From Rhizobacter sp. (GTDB lineage Bacteria; Pseudomonadota; Gammaproteobacteria; Burkholderiales; Burkholderiaceae_C): a stretch of DNA of 64,000 nucleotides. The first letter of the stretch is position 1. Each line of letters opens with the position of its first letter. This document shows, one piece after another, positions 38,860 through 46,534 of the stretch. The notes under the pieces are model-generated. The model was not told the origin of the DNA. It saw nothing but the letters and a program-made list of their open reading frames with translations, and did not search any database. Made by a program: the position numbers and the translations under genes. The stretch spans positions 4,464,001-4,528,000 of the forward strand of contig JAHBZQ010000001.1 of NCBI GenBank assembly GCA_019635355.1, written 5' to 3'.

Positions 38860-39046
38860 GGAGGCGCTTGCGAGCGGCGTGAAGCGCAGCCTTGCGCTGT
38901 GCGCCATGCGCGGCCAAACACGCCTGCATGCCGCATCAATGCGTGATGTGCGATCACAGGTGGCGCAGTCATCGGCGCTTGCGCGCGAGGCCAGCGCAAG
39001 GCCCGCCGAAGGTGTTGCACAGCTGTGTTTCCCCTCTTAGGGTTAG
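38860..39046. other. Intergenic region without a gene; upstream half of the 529-base ampD-nrdA gap
   Basis: I find no supported gene here. The segment contains a perfect 10-base palindrome, CACAGCTGTG (39018-39027), just upstream of the NrdR boxes. The rest of the gap to the nrdA start at 39389 is the nrdA control region and a leader of about 290 bases. Confidence 0.6.
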
Positions 39047-39093
39047 ACGCTATCCCTAGTGCTTGAAGGTGGCTGGAGCCCTAGATATAGTGT
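39047..39093 (+). promoter_or_regulatory. Tandem NrdR boxes upstream of nrdA
   Basis: Box A (39047-39062, ACGCTATCCCTAGTGC) matches the NrdR consensus ACACTATATATAGTGT at 11 of 16 positions and box B (39078-39093, GCCCTAGATATAGTGT) at 13 of 16. Their starts are 31 bases apart, about three helical turns, the spacing typical of paired NrdR sites. NrdR represses ribonucleotide reductase genes when dATP is high. Confidence 0.88.
39063..39091 (+). promoter_or_regulatory. nrdA sigma-70 promoter
   Basis: TTGAAG (39063-39068), a 17-base spacer and TATAGT (39086-39091). The -10 lies inside NrdR box B and box A ends directly before the -35, so bound NrdR would block polymerase. A start near 39098 gives an mRNA leader of about 290 bases. 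Confidence 0.72.
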
Positions 39094-39162
39094 CCCTTCG
39101 TGTTATCCTTCTGTTCCAGAAACACACGCTCATGCTCACCACCATCGCCCCGTTTTCAGGGC

Positions 39163-39181
39163 CTGCTGCGCAACGCAGCAG
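39163..39181 (+). other. Hairpin in the nrdA leader
   Basis: A perfect 8-bp stem (CTGCTGCG/CGCAGCAG) with a CAA loop lies in the middle of the long leader. There is no T-run, so it is not a simple terminator. Function unknown. Confidence 0.55.
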
Positions 39182-39388
39182 CGCACAACGATCGGCGGAG
39201 TGCACGGGCCAGCCATGCAAGGCGCTCGACGTAGCGCACCTCGTTCTTACCTGCTCTTCTCGTTCCACGTTCCCGCGCCCCCGTCTCCACGAGGTCGGCC
39301 GCAGCTTTTGCTGCTGAGGCCACAAGCCTGCGCCGAGCGCACGAACGAGATCGAACCCCATAACACCGACATGACGACAGGAAACACC

Positions 39389-42310
39389 ATGCAAACCGTT
39401 CCCACCACTTCGGCCAGCACGCCTTCGGCTCCCCGCACCGGCGCCGCGCCCGCAGGCGCGCCGGTGTCGGCCTACCAGGGCTACCAGATCATTCGCCGCA
39501 ACGGCGCTGTCGTCTCGTTCGAGCCCAACAAGATTGCGGTCGCGCTGATGAAGGCCTTCCTGGCGGTGCACGGCACGCAGGGCGCTGCCTCGGCCAGCGT
39601 GCGCGAGACGGTTGACGGCCTGACCGAGTCGGTGGTGCGTGCGCTGCTGCGCTCGCGTCCGGGTGGTGGCACCTTCCACATCGAAGACGTGCAAGACCAC
39701 GTCGAGCTCGGGCTGATGCGCGGCGGCCACCACGAAGTGGCGCGCGCCTACGTGCTCTACCGCGAGCGCCGTGCGCAAGAGCGCGCGAAGCAGGGCGTGC
39801 CCGCCGTCGCGGCCGAGCCTGCGCTTTTCGTGACCGACGGCGGCCAGCGTGTGCCGCTCGACATGGGTCGCCTGCAGACGCTGGTCGAGTCGGCCTGCGA
39901 AGGCCTCGGCGCCGACGTGAAGCCCGACCCCATCCTCGCCGAGACCAAGCGCAACCTGTACGACGGCGTGCCGATGGATGAAGTGCACAAGGCCGCCATC
40001 CTGGCCGCGCGCACCCTGATCGAGAAGGACCCGGGCTACACCCGCGCCACCGCCCGCCTGCTGCTGCACACCATCCGCAAGGAAATCATCGGCGAGGAGC
40101 TGCTGCAGTCCGAGATGCAGACCCGCTACGCCGAGTACTTCCCGACCTTCATCAAGAAGGGCGTGCAAGCCGAGCTGCTCGACGAGAAGCTGATGCAGTA
40201 CGACCTGGCCAAGCTGGGCGCTGCGCTCAAGGCCGACCGCGACCTGCAGTTCGACTACCTCGGCCTGCAGACCCTGTACGACCGCTACTTCCTGCACGTG
40301 AACGACGTGCGCATCGAGATGCCGCAGGCCTTCTACATGCGCGTCGCGATGGGCCTGGCGCTGAACGAGATCGACCGCGAAGCCCGCGCCATCGAGTTCT
40401 ATGAAGTGCTGTCGACCTTCGACTTCATGTCGAGCACGCCGACGCTCTTCAACTCGGGCACGCACCGCTCGCAGCTGTCCAGCTGCTACCTGACCACCGT
40501 GGCCGACGACCTCGACGGCATCTATGAAGCGCTGAAAGAGAACGCGCTGTTGTCCAAGTTCGCCGGCGGCCTGGGCAACGATTGGACCAACGTGCGCGCG
40601 CTCGGCTCGCACATCAAGGGCACCAACGGCAAGAGCCAGGGTGTCGTGCCCTTCCTGAAGGTGGTGAACGACACGGCCGTGGCCGTGAACCAGGGCGGCA
40701 AGCGCAAGGGCGCCGTCTGCGCGTATCTCGAAAGCTGGCACCTCGACATCGAAGAGTTCCTGGAGCTGCGCAAGAACACCGGCGACGACCGCCGCCGCAC
40801 CCACGACATGAACACGGCGAACTGGATTCCCGACCTGTTCATGCGCCGCGTGATGGAAGGTGGCGACTGGACGCTCTTCTCGCCGTCCACCTGCCCCGAC
40901 CTGCACGACAAGTTCGGCAAGGCCTTCGAAGAGGCCTACACCGCTTACGAAACCAAGGCGGCCCGCGGCGAGATCAAGCTCTTCAAGAAGATGCCGGCCA
41001 AGGACCTGTGGCGCCGCATGCTCTCGATGCTGTTCGAGACCGGCCACCCCTGGATCACGTTCAAGGACGCCTGCAACGTGCGCTCGCCGCAGCAGCACGT
41101 TGGCGTGGTGCACAGCAGCAACCTCTGCACCGAGATCACGCTCAACACCAACGAGAGCGAGATCGCGGTGTGCAACCTGGGCTCGGTCAATCTCGTCCAT
41201 CACCTGAAGGACGGCCCGGACGGCCGCAAGGTCATCGACCACGCCAAGTTGAAGAAGACCGTCGCCACCGCGATGCGCATGCTCGACAACGTGATCGACA
41301 TCAACTACTACGCCGTCAAGAAGGCCCGCGATTCCAACCTGCGCCACCGCCCGGTGGGCCTGGGCATCATGGGCTTCCAGGACGCGCTGTACGAGCTGCG
41401 CACGCCCTACGCGTCGCAAGAGGCGGTGGAGTTCGCCGACCGCTCGATGGAAGCCGTCTGCTACTACGCCTACTGGGCCTCGACCGAGCTGGCGCAAGAG
41501 CGTGGCCGCTACTCCAGCTACCGCGGCTCGCTGTGGGACCGCGGCATCCTGCCGATCGATTCGCTGGAGCTTCTGGCCGAGCAGCGTGGCGGCTTCGTCG
41601 ACGTCGACCGCAGCACCAGCCTCGACTGGAGCCTGCTGCGTGGCCGCATCAGCGAGCACGGCATGCGCAACTCCAACTGCGTGGCCATCGCCCCGACCGC
41701 GACCATCTCCAACATCATCGGCGTCAGCGCCTCGATCGAGCCGAGCTTCGGCAACCTCTCGGTCAAGTCGAACCTGTCGGGTGAGTTCACCGTCGTCAAC
41801 GAGTACCTCGTGCGCGACCTGAAGAAGCTCAACCTCTGGGACGACGTGATGGTCATGGACCTCAAGCACTTCGACGGCTCGCTGCGCCGCATCGACCGCG
41901 TGCCCGAAGACCTGAAGGACCTCTACGCCACCGCCTTCGAGATCGAGACGCAGTGGCTGGTGGAAGCCGCCGCACGCCGCCAGAAGTGGATCGACCAGGC
42001 CCAGTCGCTCAACATCTACATGGCCGGTGCCTCGGGCAAGAAGCTCGACGAGACCTACAAGCTCGCGTGGCTGCGTGGCCTCAAGACCACCTACTACCTG
42101 CGCACGATCAGCGCGTCGCAGACCGAGAAGTCGACGGTCAAAGCAGGCCAGCTGAACGCAGTGTCGAGTGGTGCTTCTTCCTCGATGATGGCCGCGCCGG
42201 TCGCCTCTGTTGCGTCGGCCTTGCCGGCTGCATTGAGCGTCGATGCTGAGCCCGCGACCGACGTGAAGTTCTGCGCGATCGACGACCCGACGTGCGAGGC
42301 CTGTCAGTGA
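39389..42310 (+). CDS. nrdA: Class Ia ribonucleoside-diphosphate reductase alpha subunit
   Basis: 973 residues from the ATG at 39389, which follows an AGGAAA site; the ATG at 39371 lacks one. An Ala/Pro-rich start is followed by an ATP-cone regulatory domain (IIRRNGAVVSFEPNKIAVALMK is its core) and the catalytic barrel. Key features are LFNSGTHRSQLSSCYL, NLCTEITLNTNESE, and a redox-active C-terminal cysteine pair in PTCEACQ. It reduces NDPs to dNDPs with NrdB. Regulation by dATP at the protein level and by NrdR at the gene level is expected. Confidence 0.97.
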   Translation: MQTVPTTSASTPSAPRTGAAPAGAPVSAYQGYQIIRRNGAVVSFEPNKIAVALMKAFLAVHGTQGAASASVRETVDGLTESVVRALLRSRPGGGTFHIEDVQDHVELGLMRGGHHEVARAYVLYRERRAQERAKQGVPAVAAEPALFVTDGGQRVPLDMGRLQTLVESACEGLGADVKPDPILAETKRNLYDGVPMDEVHKAAILAARTLIEKDPGYTRATARLLLHTIRKEIIGEELLQSEMQTRYAEYFPTFIKKGVQAELLDEKLMQYDLAKLGAALKADRDLQFDYLGLQTLYDRYFLHVNDVRIEMPQAFYMRVAMGLALNEIDREARAIEFYEVLSTFDFMSSTPTLFNSGTHRSQLSSCYLTTVADDLDGIYEALKENALLSKFAGGLGNDWTNVRALGSHIKGTNGKSQGVVPFLKVVNDTAVAVNQGGKRKGAVCAYLESWHLDIEEFLELRKNTGDDRRRTHDMNTANWIPDLFMRRVMEGGDWTLFSPSTCPDLHDKFGKAFEEAYTAYETKAARGEIKLFKKMPAKDLWRRMLSMLFETGHPWITFKDACNVRSPQQHVGVVHSSNLCTEITLNTNESEIAVCNLGSVNLVHHLKDGPDGRKVIDHAKLKKTVATAMRMLDNVIDINYYAVKKARDSNLRHRPVGLGIMGFQDALYELRTPYASQEAVEFADRSMEAVCYYAYWASTELAQERGRYSSYRGSLWDRGILPIDSLELLAEQRGGFVDVDRSTSLDWSLLRGRISEHGMRNSNCVAIAPTATISNIIGVSASIEPSFGNLSVKSNLSGEFTVVNEYLVRDLKKLNLWDDVMVMDLKHFDGSLRRIDRVPEDLKDLYATAFEIETQWLVEAAARRQKWIDQAQSLNIYMAGASGKKLDETYKLAWLRGLKTTYYLRTISASQTEKSTVKAGQLNAVSSGASSSMMAAPVASVASALPAALSVDAEPATDVKFCAIDDPTCEACQ

Positions 42311-42313
42311 ATT

Positions 42314-42349
42314 GATGAGTGACGCGACGCGTGTCGCGTCGCACTCATC
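42314..42349 (+). other. Large hairpin 1 in the nrdA-nrdB gap
   Basis: It starts 3 bases after the nrdA stop. Outer arms GATGAGT/ACTCATC (7 bp) and inner arms GCGACGCG/CGCGTCGC (8 bp) are separated by a 3-base bulge (GAC) and closed by a TGT loop. There is no T-run. Confidence 0.8.
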
Positions 42350-42361
42350 GAGGCTTTGCGA

Positions 42362-42400
42362 GTTGCTGTGCAGCATCGAATTTCGATGCGACACAGCAAC
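42362..42400 (+). other. Large hairpin 2 in the nrdA-nrdB gap
   Basis: Outer arms GTTGCTGTG/CACAGCAAC (9 bp) and inner arms GCATCGA/TCGATGC (7 bp) enclose an ATT loop, with a symmetric CA/GA internal loop. There is no T-run. It lies 12 bases downstream of hairpin 1. Confidence 0.82.
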
Positions 42401-42429
42401 AGCGAAGCGGCCGCAATGTCAATAAGTGC

Positions 42430-42458
42430 TTGGTGTTTAGACACAACACTCCGATAAT
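42430..42458 (+). promoter_or_regulatory. Possible nrdB promoter
   Basis: TTGGTG (42430-42435), a 17-base spacer and GATAAT (42453-42458), 22 bases before the nrdB ATG. It sits immediately downstream of the two hairpins and would allow separate nrdB expression. No clear NrdR box overlaps it. Confidence 0.45.
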
Positions 42459-42480
42459 TCAACCGCACAGGAAATCCACC

Positions 42481-43671
42481 ATGTTGGTTTGGGAAGAAGA
42501 CCTTAAGCCCTCGAGCAATCACAAGACGAACCCCGCGCAGAGCCTCCCCGTTCAAGCGCGTGCGGCCGTGTCGTCTCCGGTCTTCGAAGAGTCCATCGCC
42601 CCTGTCGCTTCCGTCTCTTCTTCTGCCAGCGCTTCGGTGAACACCACCGACACGCACCGCGTGAAGGCGGCCGACAAGCGCATCATCAACGGCAAGACCG
42701 ACGTCAACCAGCTCGTCCCCTTCAAGTACAAGTGGGCCTGGGAGAAGTACCTCGCCACCTGCGCCAACCACTGGATGCCGCAGGAAGTGAACATGTCGCG
42801 CGACATCGCGACGTGGAAAGACCCCAACGGCCTGACCGAAGACGAGCGCCGCATCATCAAGCGCAACCTCGGCTTCTTCGTCACCGCCGATTCGCTGGCT
42901 GCCAACAACATCGTGCTCGGCACCTACCGGCACATCACCGCGCCCGAGTGCCGCCAGTTCCTGCTGCGCCAGGCCTTCGAAGAAGCGATCCACACGCACG
43001 CCTATCAGTACATCGTGGAGTCGCTCGGTCTCGACGAGAGCGAGATCTTCAACGCCTACAACGAAGTCAAGTCGATCCGCGACAAGGACGAGTTCCTGAT
43101 CCCGTTCATCAACGCGATCATGGACGCCAACTTCCACACCGGCACGCCGCAAAACGACCAGACGCTGCTCAAGTCGCTGATCGTCTTCGCTTGCCTGATG
43201 GAAGGCCTGTTCTTCTACGTCGGCTTCACGCAGATCCTCGCGCTCGGCCGCCAGAACAAGATGACCGGTGCTGCCGAGCAGTACCAGTACATCCTCCGAG
43301 ACGAGTCGATGCACTGCAACTTCGGCATCGACCTCATCAACCAGATCAAGCTTGAGAACCCGCATTTGTGGACGGCCGAATTCAAGGCCGAAATCCGGGC
43401 TCTTTTCATGAAAGCAGTCGAGTTGGAATATCGATACGCTGAGGACACCATGCCGCGTGGTGTGCTGGGCCTCAACGCGTCGATGTTCAAAGGTTATCTG
43501 CGCTACATCGCCAACCGGCGTGCCACGCAGATCGGTTTGGAAGAGCTCTTCCCGAACGAGGAAAACCCGTTCCCATGGATGAGCGAAATGATTGACCTGA
43601 AGAAGGAACGCAACTTCTTCGAGACGCGCGTCATCGAGTACCAATCGGGTGGCGCGCTCTCGTGGGATTGA
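42481..43671 (+). CDS. nrdB: Class Ia ribonucleotide reductase beta subunit
   Basis: 396 residues from the ATG at 42481, preceded by AGGAAA. The N-terminal 60 residues are Ser/Ala/Val-rich and disordered. The ferritin-like core has iron ligands and the tyrosyl-radical region in EEAIHTHAYQYIVESLG, MEGLFFYVGFTQ and DESMHCNFGIDLIN. It supplies the diferric-tyrosyl radical to NrdA. It lies 170 bases after nrdA, an unusually long, structured gap for this pair. Confidence 0.97.
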   Translation: MLVWEEDLKPSSNHKTNPAQSLPVQARAAVSSPVFEESIAPVASVSSSASASVNTTDTHRVKAADKRIINGKTDVNQLVPFKYKWAWEKYLATCANHWMPQEVNMSRDIATWKDPNGLTEDERRIIKRNLGFFVTADSLAANNIVLGTYRHITAPECRQFLLRQAFEEAIHTHAYQYIVESLGLDESEIFNAYNEVKSIRDKDEFLIPFINAIMDANFHTGTPQNDQTLLKSLIVFACLMEGLFFYVGFTQILALGRQNKMTGAAEQYQYILRDESMHCNFGIDLINQIKLENPHLWTAEFKAEIRALFMKAVELEYRYAEDTMPRGVLGLNASMFKGYLRYIANRRATQIGLEELFPNEENPFPWMSEMIDLKKERNFFETRVIEYQSGGALSWD

Positions 43672-43893
43672 CGTTCTACCGGTAGCAGCAAGCGCGGCAG
43701 GTCGTAGTGGCAGATCAAGATTCGCGATGCATTCGATTCACCGACACAGAAGCAGTGAGCAGTGCGTCGCAACCCCATTCACCGGATCGGGGCGCCCCTC
43801 CTGGGCAGACTTTCGGACGGTGAATAGCTGCGGAGTGTCGACACGTCGTCGGGGCAACGCAGTGCTTTTTCAACTTGATCAAGGAGAAATGTA

Positions 43894-44379
43894 ATGGCAA
43901 CTGCAAAGAAACCTGCCGCCAAGAAGGCCGCAGCGAAGAAGCCCGCGGCGAAGAAGGCCGCAGCGAAGAAGCCGGCAGCGAAGAAGGCCGCCGCCAAGAA
44001 GCCGGCAGCCAAGAAGGCCGCGGCTAAGAAGCCGGCAGCCAAGAAGGTCGCCGCGAAGAAGCCGGCAGCCAAGAAGGCTGCTGCGAAGAAGCCGGCAGCC
44101 AAGAAGGCTGCTGCGAAGAAGCCGGCAGCCAAGAAGGCTGCTGCGAAGAAGCCGGCTGCCAAGAAGGCCGCTGCCAAGAAGCCTGCTGCGAAGAAGGCTG
44201 CGAAGAAGCCGGCTGCCAAGAAGCCCGCTGCGAAAAAGGCTGCGAAGAAGCCTGCTGCCAAGAAGGCCGCTGCCGCACCTGCTGCCCCTGCTGCTGCGAA
44301 GCCCGCTGCAGCACCGGCGGCCAAGACTGCGCTCAGCCCCGCTGCTGCATGGCCTTTCCCGACGGGCGCCAAGCCCTGA
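43894..44379 (+). CDS. Histone H1-like nucleoid protein (Lys/Ala/Pro repeat; HctB/BpH1 type)
   Basis: 161 residues with a strong AAGGAG site (43881-43886). Residues 4-127 are nearly all repeats of AAAKKPAAKK, giving a very basic, disordered protein like the C-terminal tail of eukaryotic H1 and Bordetella BpH1. It should bind DNA non-specifically and affect nucleoid compaction. The last 30 residues change to Ala/Pro and end in LSPAAAWPFPTGAKP, a short hydrophobic motif distinct from the repeats. It is a single gene ending in a terminator. Confidence 0.9.
   Translation: MATAKKPAAKKAAAKKPAAKKAAAKKPAAKKAAAKKPAAKKAAAKKPAAKKVAAKKPAAKKAAAKKPAAKKAAAKKPAAKKAAAKKPAAKKAAAKKPAAKKAAKKPAAKKPAAKKAAKKPAAKKAAAAPAAPAAAKPAAAPAAKTALSPAAAWPFPTGAKP
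43900..44277 (+). repeat. Tandem coding repeat encoding AAAKKPAAKK units
   Basis: About 12 imperfect copies of a 30-base unit built on AAGAAGGC(C/T)GC... and AAGAAGCC(G/C)GC.... Near-identical copies cluster at 44050-44160. Such arrays expand and contract by slippage or recombination, so length may vary between strains. Confidence 0.85.
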
Positions 44380-44398
44380 GGCGTTTAGGTCTCTCGAC

Positions 44399-44425
44399 GA
44401 AACCCGGCTTCGGCCGGGTTTTTTT
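44399..44425 (+). terminator. Terminator of the H1-like gene
   Basis: An 8-bp stem (AACCCGGC/GCCGGGTT) with a TTCG loop is followed by five further Ts. Confidence 0.93.
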
Positions 44426-44426
44426 G

Positions 44427-44545
44427 TGCCCCCCAGTCGCTGCGCTCCTGCCCCCGAGGGGCGCCACCCAGCGGCCCGGCGAAGCCGGCTCCGCGGGTGT
44501 TGCTCGATAAGCGCTTCGCTGCGCTTGCGCTGTCTTTGCTCGCGC
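44427..44545. repeat. Probable dispersed intergenic repeat
   Basis: The segment contains CGCTGCGCTCCTGCCCCCGA followed by GGGGCGCCACCCAGCGGCCC, then GCCCGGC/GCCGGCT hairpin arms and a run of GCGCTTCGCTGCGCTTGCGC. It resembles short palindromic elements seen many times in genomes of Leptothrix, Rubrivivax and relatives, from memory. No copy number can be shown within this window. Confidence 0.4.
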
Positions 44546-45454
44546 TTAAAGTCCCAGCGCTGCGCGGTCGATGACGTGGTTCTGCCCGCCGCGGCAGGCG
44601 ATCTTCAGGGCGCCGATGCGGTTGCCCAGTTCGACGCAGCGGGTGAGTTCCCAGCCGCGTTCCAGGCCGTAGAGCAGTGCGCCGCGGAAGGCGTCGCCAC
44701 AGCCCGTCGGGTCGACGACCTCGGCCGCCTTCACGCCGGCCACGTGCGTGCGCTGGCCCTTTTGCCATACCTCGCAACCGTCGGCGCCCAGGGTCACGAT
44801 CACACCCTTCAGGTGTGAATTCGACAGCGCCTCGAGCGACTTGCCGGTGCGCTCGCACAGCATGCGGCCTTCGTAGTCGTTGACCGCCACCCAGGTTGCC
44901 TGCTGTACGAAGGCGTTGAGCTCGTCGCCATTGAACATCGGCAGGCCCTGGCCCGGGTCGAAGATGAAGGGCACGCCGGCCTTCGAGAACTGCTCGGCGT
45001 GCTGCAGCATCGCGTCGCGCCCGTCGGGGGCGACGATGCCGATGGCGATGTCCTTGCGCCCGGACGGCACCGCGGTGAGATGGGCCGACTGCATCGCGCC
45101 CGGGTGGAACGCGGTGATCTGGTTGTTGTCCTGGTCGGTGATGATGATGGCCTGCGCGGTGTAGGTCTCCGTCACCGTGCGCACGAACTCCGTGCTCGCT
45201 CCCCAGGTCTTGAAGCGGGCCAGGTAGTCCTGCCCGTCGGCGCCCACGGCGGCCATCACGAGCGGCTCACCGCCGAGCTGGCGCAGCGTGTAGGCGATGT
45301 TGCCGGCACAGCCGCCGAACTCGCGACGCAACGTGGGCACGAGGAAGGATACGTTCAGGATGTGCACCTGCTCCGGCAGGATCTGCTCGGCAAAGCGCCC
45401 CGGGAAGGTGGTGATGGTGTCGAAGGCGAGCGAACCGCAGATGAGTGCAGACAT
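44546..45454 (-). CDS. PfkB-family carbohydrate/nucleoside kinase
   Basis: 302 residues from the ATG at 45454 (MSALICGSLAFDTITTFPG). Ribokinase-family features are the N-terminal GGCAGNIAYTLRQLGGEP segment and the C-terminal catalytic motif DPTGCGDAFRGALLYGLERG, with the Asp base in GCGD. The variant GCGD (rather than GAGD) and the FDTITTFPGRFAEQILP start recall bacterial adenosine-kinase-like members. The substrate could be adenosine or a sugar and cannot be settled here. It follows the DUF3426 gene by 41 bases on the same strand. Confidence 0.88.
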   Translation of the reverse strand: MSALICGSLAFDTITTFPGRFAEQILPEQVHILNVSFLVPTLRREFGGCAGNIAYTLRQLGGEPLVMAAVGADGQDYLARFKTWGASTEFVRTVTETYTAQAIIITDQDNNQITAFHPGAMQSAHLTAVPSGRKDIAIGIVAPDGRDAMLQHAEQFSKAGVPFIFDPGQGLPMFNGDELNAFVQQATWVAVNDYEGRMLCERTGKSLEALSNSHLKGVIVTLGADGCEVWQKGQRTHVAGVKAAEVVDPTGCGDAFRGALLYGLERGWELTRCVELGNRIGALKIACRGGQNHVIDRAALGL

Positions 45455-45495
45455 GGAAGAACTCCGTGGAAGGGATGAAGCGGGGCCGGTCGCCT

Positions 45496-46512
45496 TCAGG
45501 GGTAGAAGGCTTCGACGGTGTAGCCGTTGACGCGGCGCGGGTCGGATGATGAAAAGATCAGCTGCAGGTTGGACTCGCTGCCCGGTGCCAGCACCGGCGG
45601 GTTGACGCGGAAGTCGCTCGGCGCAAGCGCTCTGCGCGCGAGCAGCTGCTCCGTCGAGTCGGTGAGCTTGAGGTCGATCGACGGCATGGCGAGCATCATC
45701 GAGCCGCGGTTGCGCAGCACGAGCGACAGCCGGTAGCCGTTGCCGCCCGGGGCTGGCGACAAGGTGCTGCTCTCGACCACGACGTCGTCGATCCGGCGCG
45801 GCGGCTGCAATTGGCACCCGAGCCATTCGCAGCCGAGCGCCAGTGCGGGACGGGTGGCCGGCCAGCGGGCCGCCCACAGATCGCGGAAGTGGTAGCCGGC
45901 CTGGCCGACCAGCGAGGCGGCCAGCAACAAGAACAGCAGGCTCAGCAGCACCCGCATGCCCGGGCTGCGCCAGCGCTCGCGCTGCTTGGCCTGTTGCACG
46001 AAGCCGGGCCCGCGTCGTGCGGCCTCGATCTGTGCACGCGCGGCCTTCACCGACGAACGAGGAATACCGGTGCCGCCACCGCCCTTGCGCCGTGTCTCGG
46101 ACTCGAGCGGCTGCTCGTCGAGCAGGGCCTCGTTGAAGCGTGCCTCGGCGAAGTCGCGCTTGTCGCGGGTCTTGACCGCCTGCGCCGGGGTCTGGTCGAC
46201 GTCGGCCTGCTCGGGCTGGAAGAAGCGTGAGTGGATGCGGTCGTTGTCGCTCAGCTGGAAGACGTCATCGTCATCGGGCGGCTCGGACTGCGGGTCATAC
46301 GAGGCGGCGACCGATGCGGCCGGCGGTGCGGGTGGAGCCGGGGGCGGCTTCCAGTTGGGCGGCGCGTCACGCTCCAGGTCGAACAGGCCTTCGATCGCGT
46401 TGAAGACCTCGTTGCAGCGGCCGCAGCGCACCCAGCCTTCGGAAACCTTGAGCTGGTCTTGAACGACTCTAAAGACGGTGCCGCAGGAGATGCAACGCGT
46501 GGCCAGGCTCAT
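45496..46512 (-). CDS. Zinc-ribbon (MJ0042) / DUF3426 membrane protein
   Basis: 338 residues. An N-terminal zinc ribbon (CISCGTVFRVV and RCGRCNEVFNA, about 8-40) is followed by a long polar Pro-rich region. One membrane helix (LLSLLFLLLAASLVGQAGYHF) lies near residues 185-210. The C-terminal DUF3426 periplasmic beta domain (about 225-338) contains LRNRGSMMLAMPSIDLKLTD. It is downstream of prmA in the usual Burkholderiales order. Function unknown. Confidence 0.9.
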   Translation of the reverse strand: MSLATRCISCGTVFRVVQDQLKVSEGWVRCGRCNEVFNAIEGLFDLERDAPPNWKPPPAPPAPPAASVAASYDPQSEPPDDDDVFQLSDNDRIHSRFFQPEQADVDQTPAQAVKTRDKRDFAEARFNEALLDEQPLESETRRKGGGGTGIPRSSVKAARAQIEAARRGPGFVQQAKQRERWRSPGMRVLLSLLFLLLAASLVGQAGYHFRDLWAARWPATRPALALGCEWLGCQLQPPRRIDDVVVESSTLSPAPGGNGYRLSLVLRNRGSMMLAMPSIDLKLTDSTEQLLARRALAPSDFRVNPPVLAPGSESNLQLIFSSSDPRRVNGYTVEAFYP

Positions 46513-46534
46513 GGCGAAATCATGCCATGCCGCA

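Noticed and set aside
39132..39317. Possible leader peptide upstream of nrdA starting at an ATG near 39132
   Set aside because: It has no ribosome-binding site, no regulatory codon run and no attenuator structure with a T-run after it.
39056..42394. Very long minus-strand open frame (about 1,100 codons) opposite nrdA
   Set aside because: It mirrors nrdA, has the residue bias of GC-rich antisense frames (Leu/Val/Arg/His) and no motif, so I treat it as a shadow.
43918..44270. Regular repeats that look at first like a CRISPR array
   Set aside because: The 30-base periodicity is coding (AAAKKPAAKK) with no unique spacers and no cas genes.
44385..44858. Minus-strand open frame of about 157 codons in the H1-like/PfkB region
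   Set aside because: It overlaps the terminator and PfkB 3' end in another frame, with no start context or motif.
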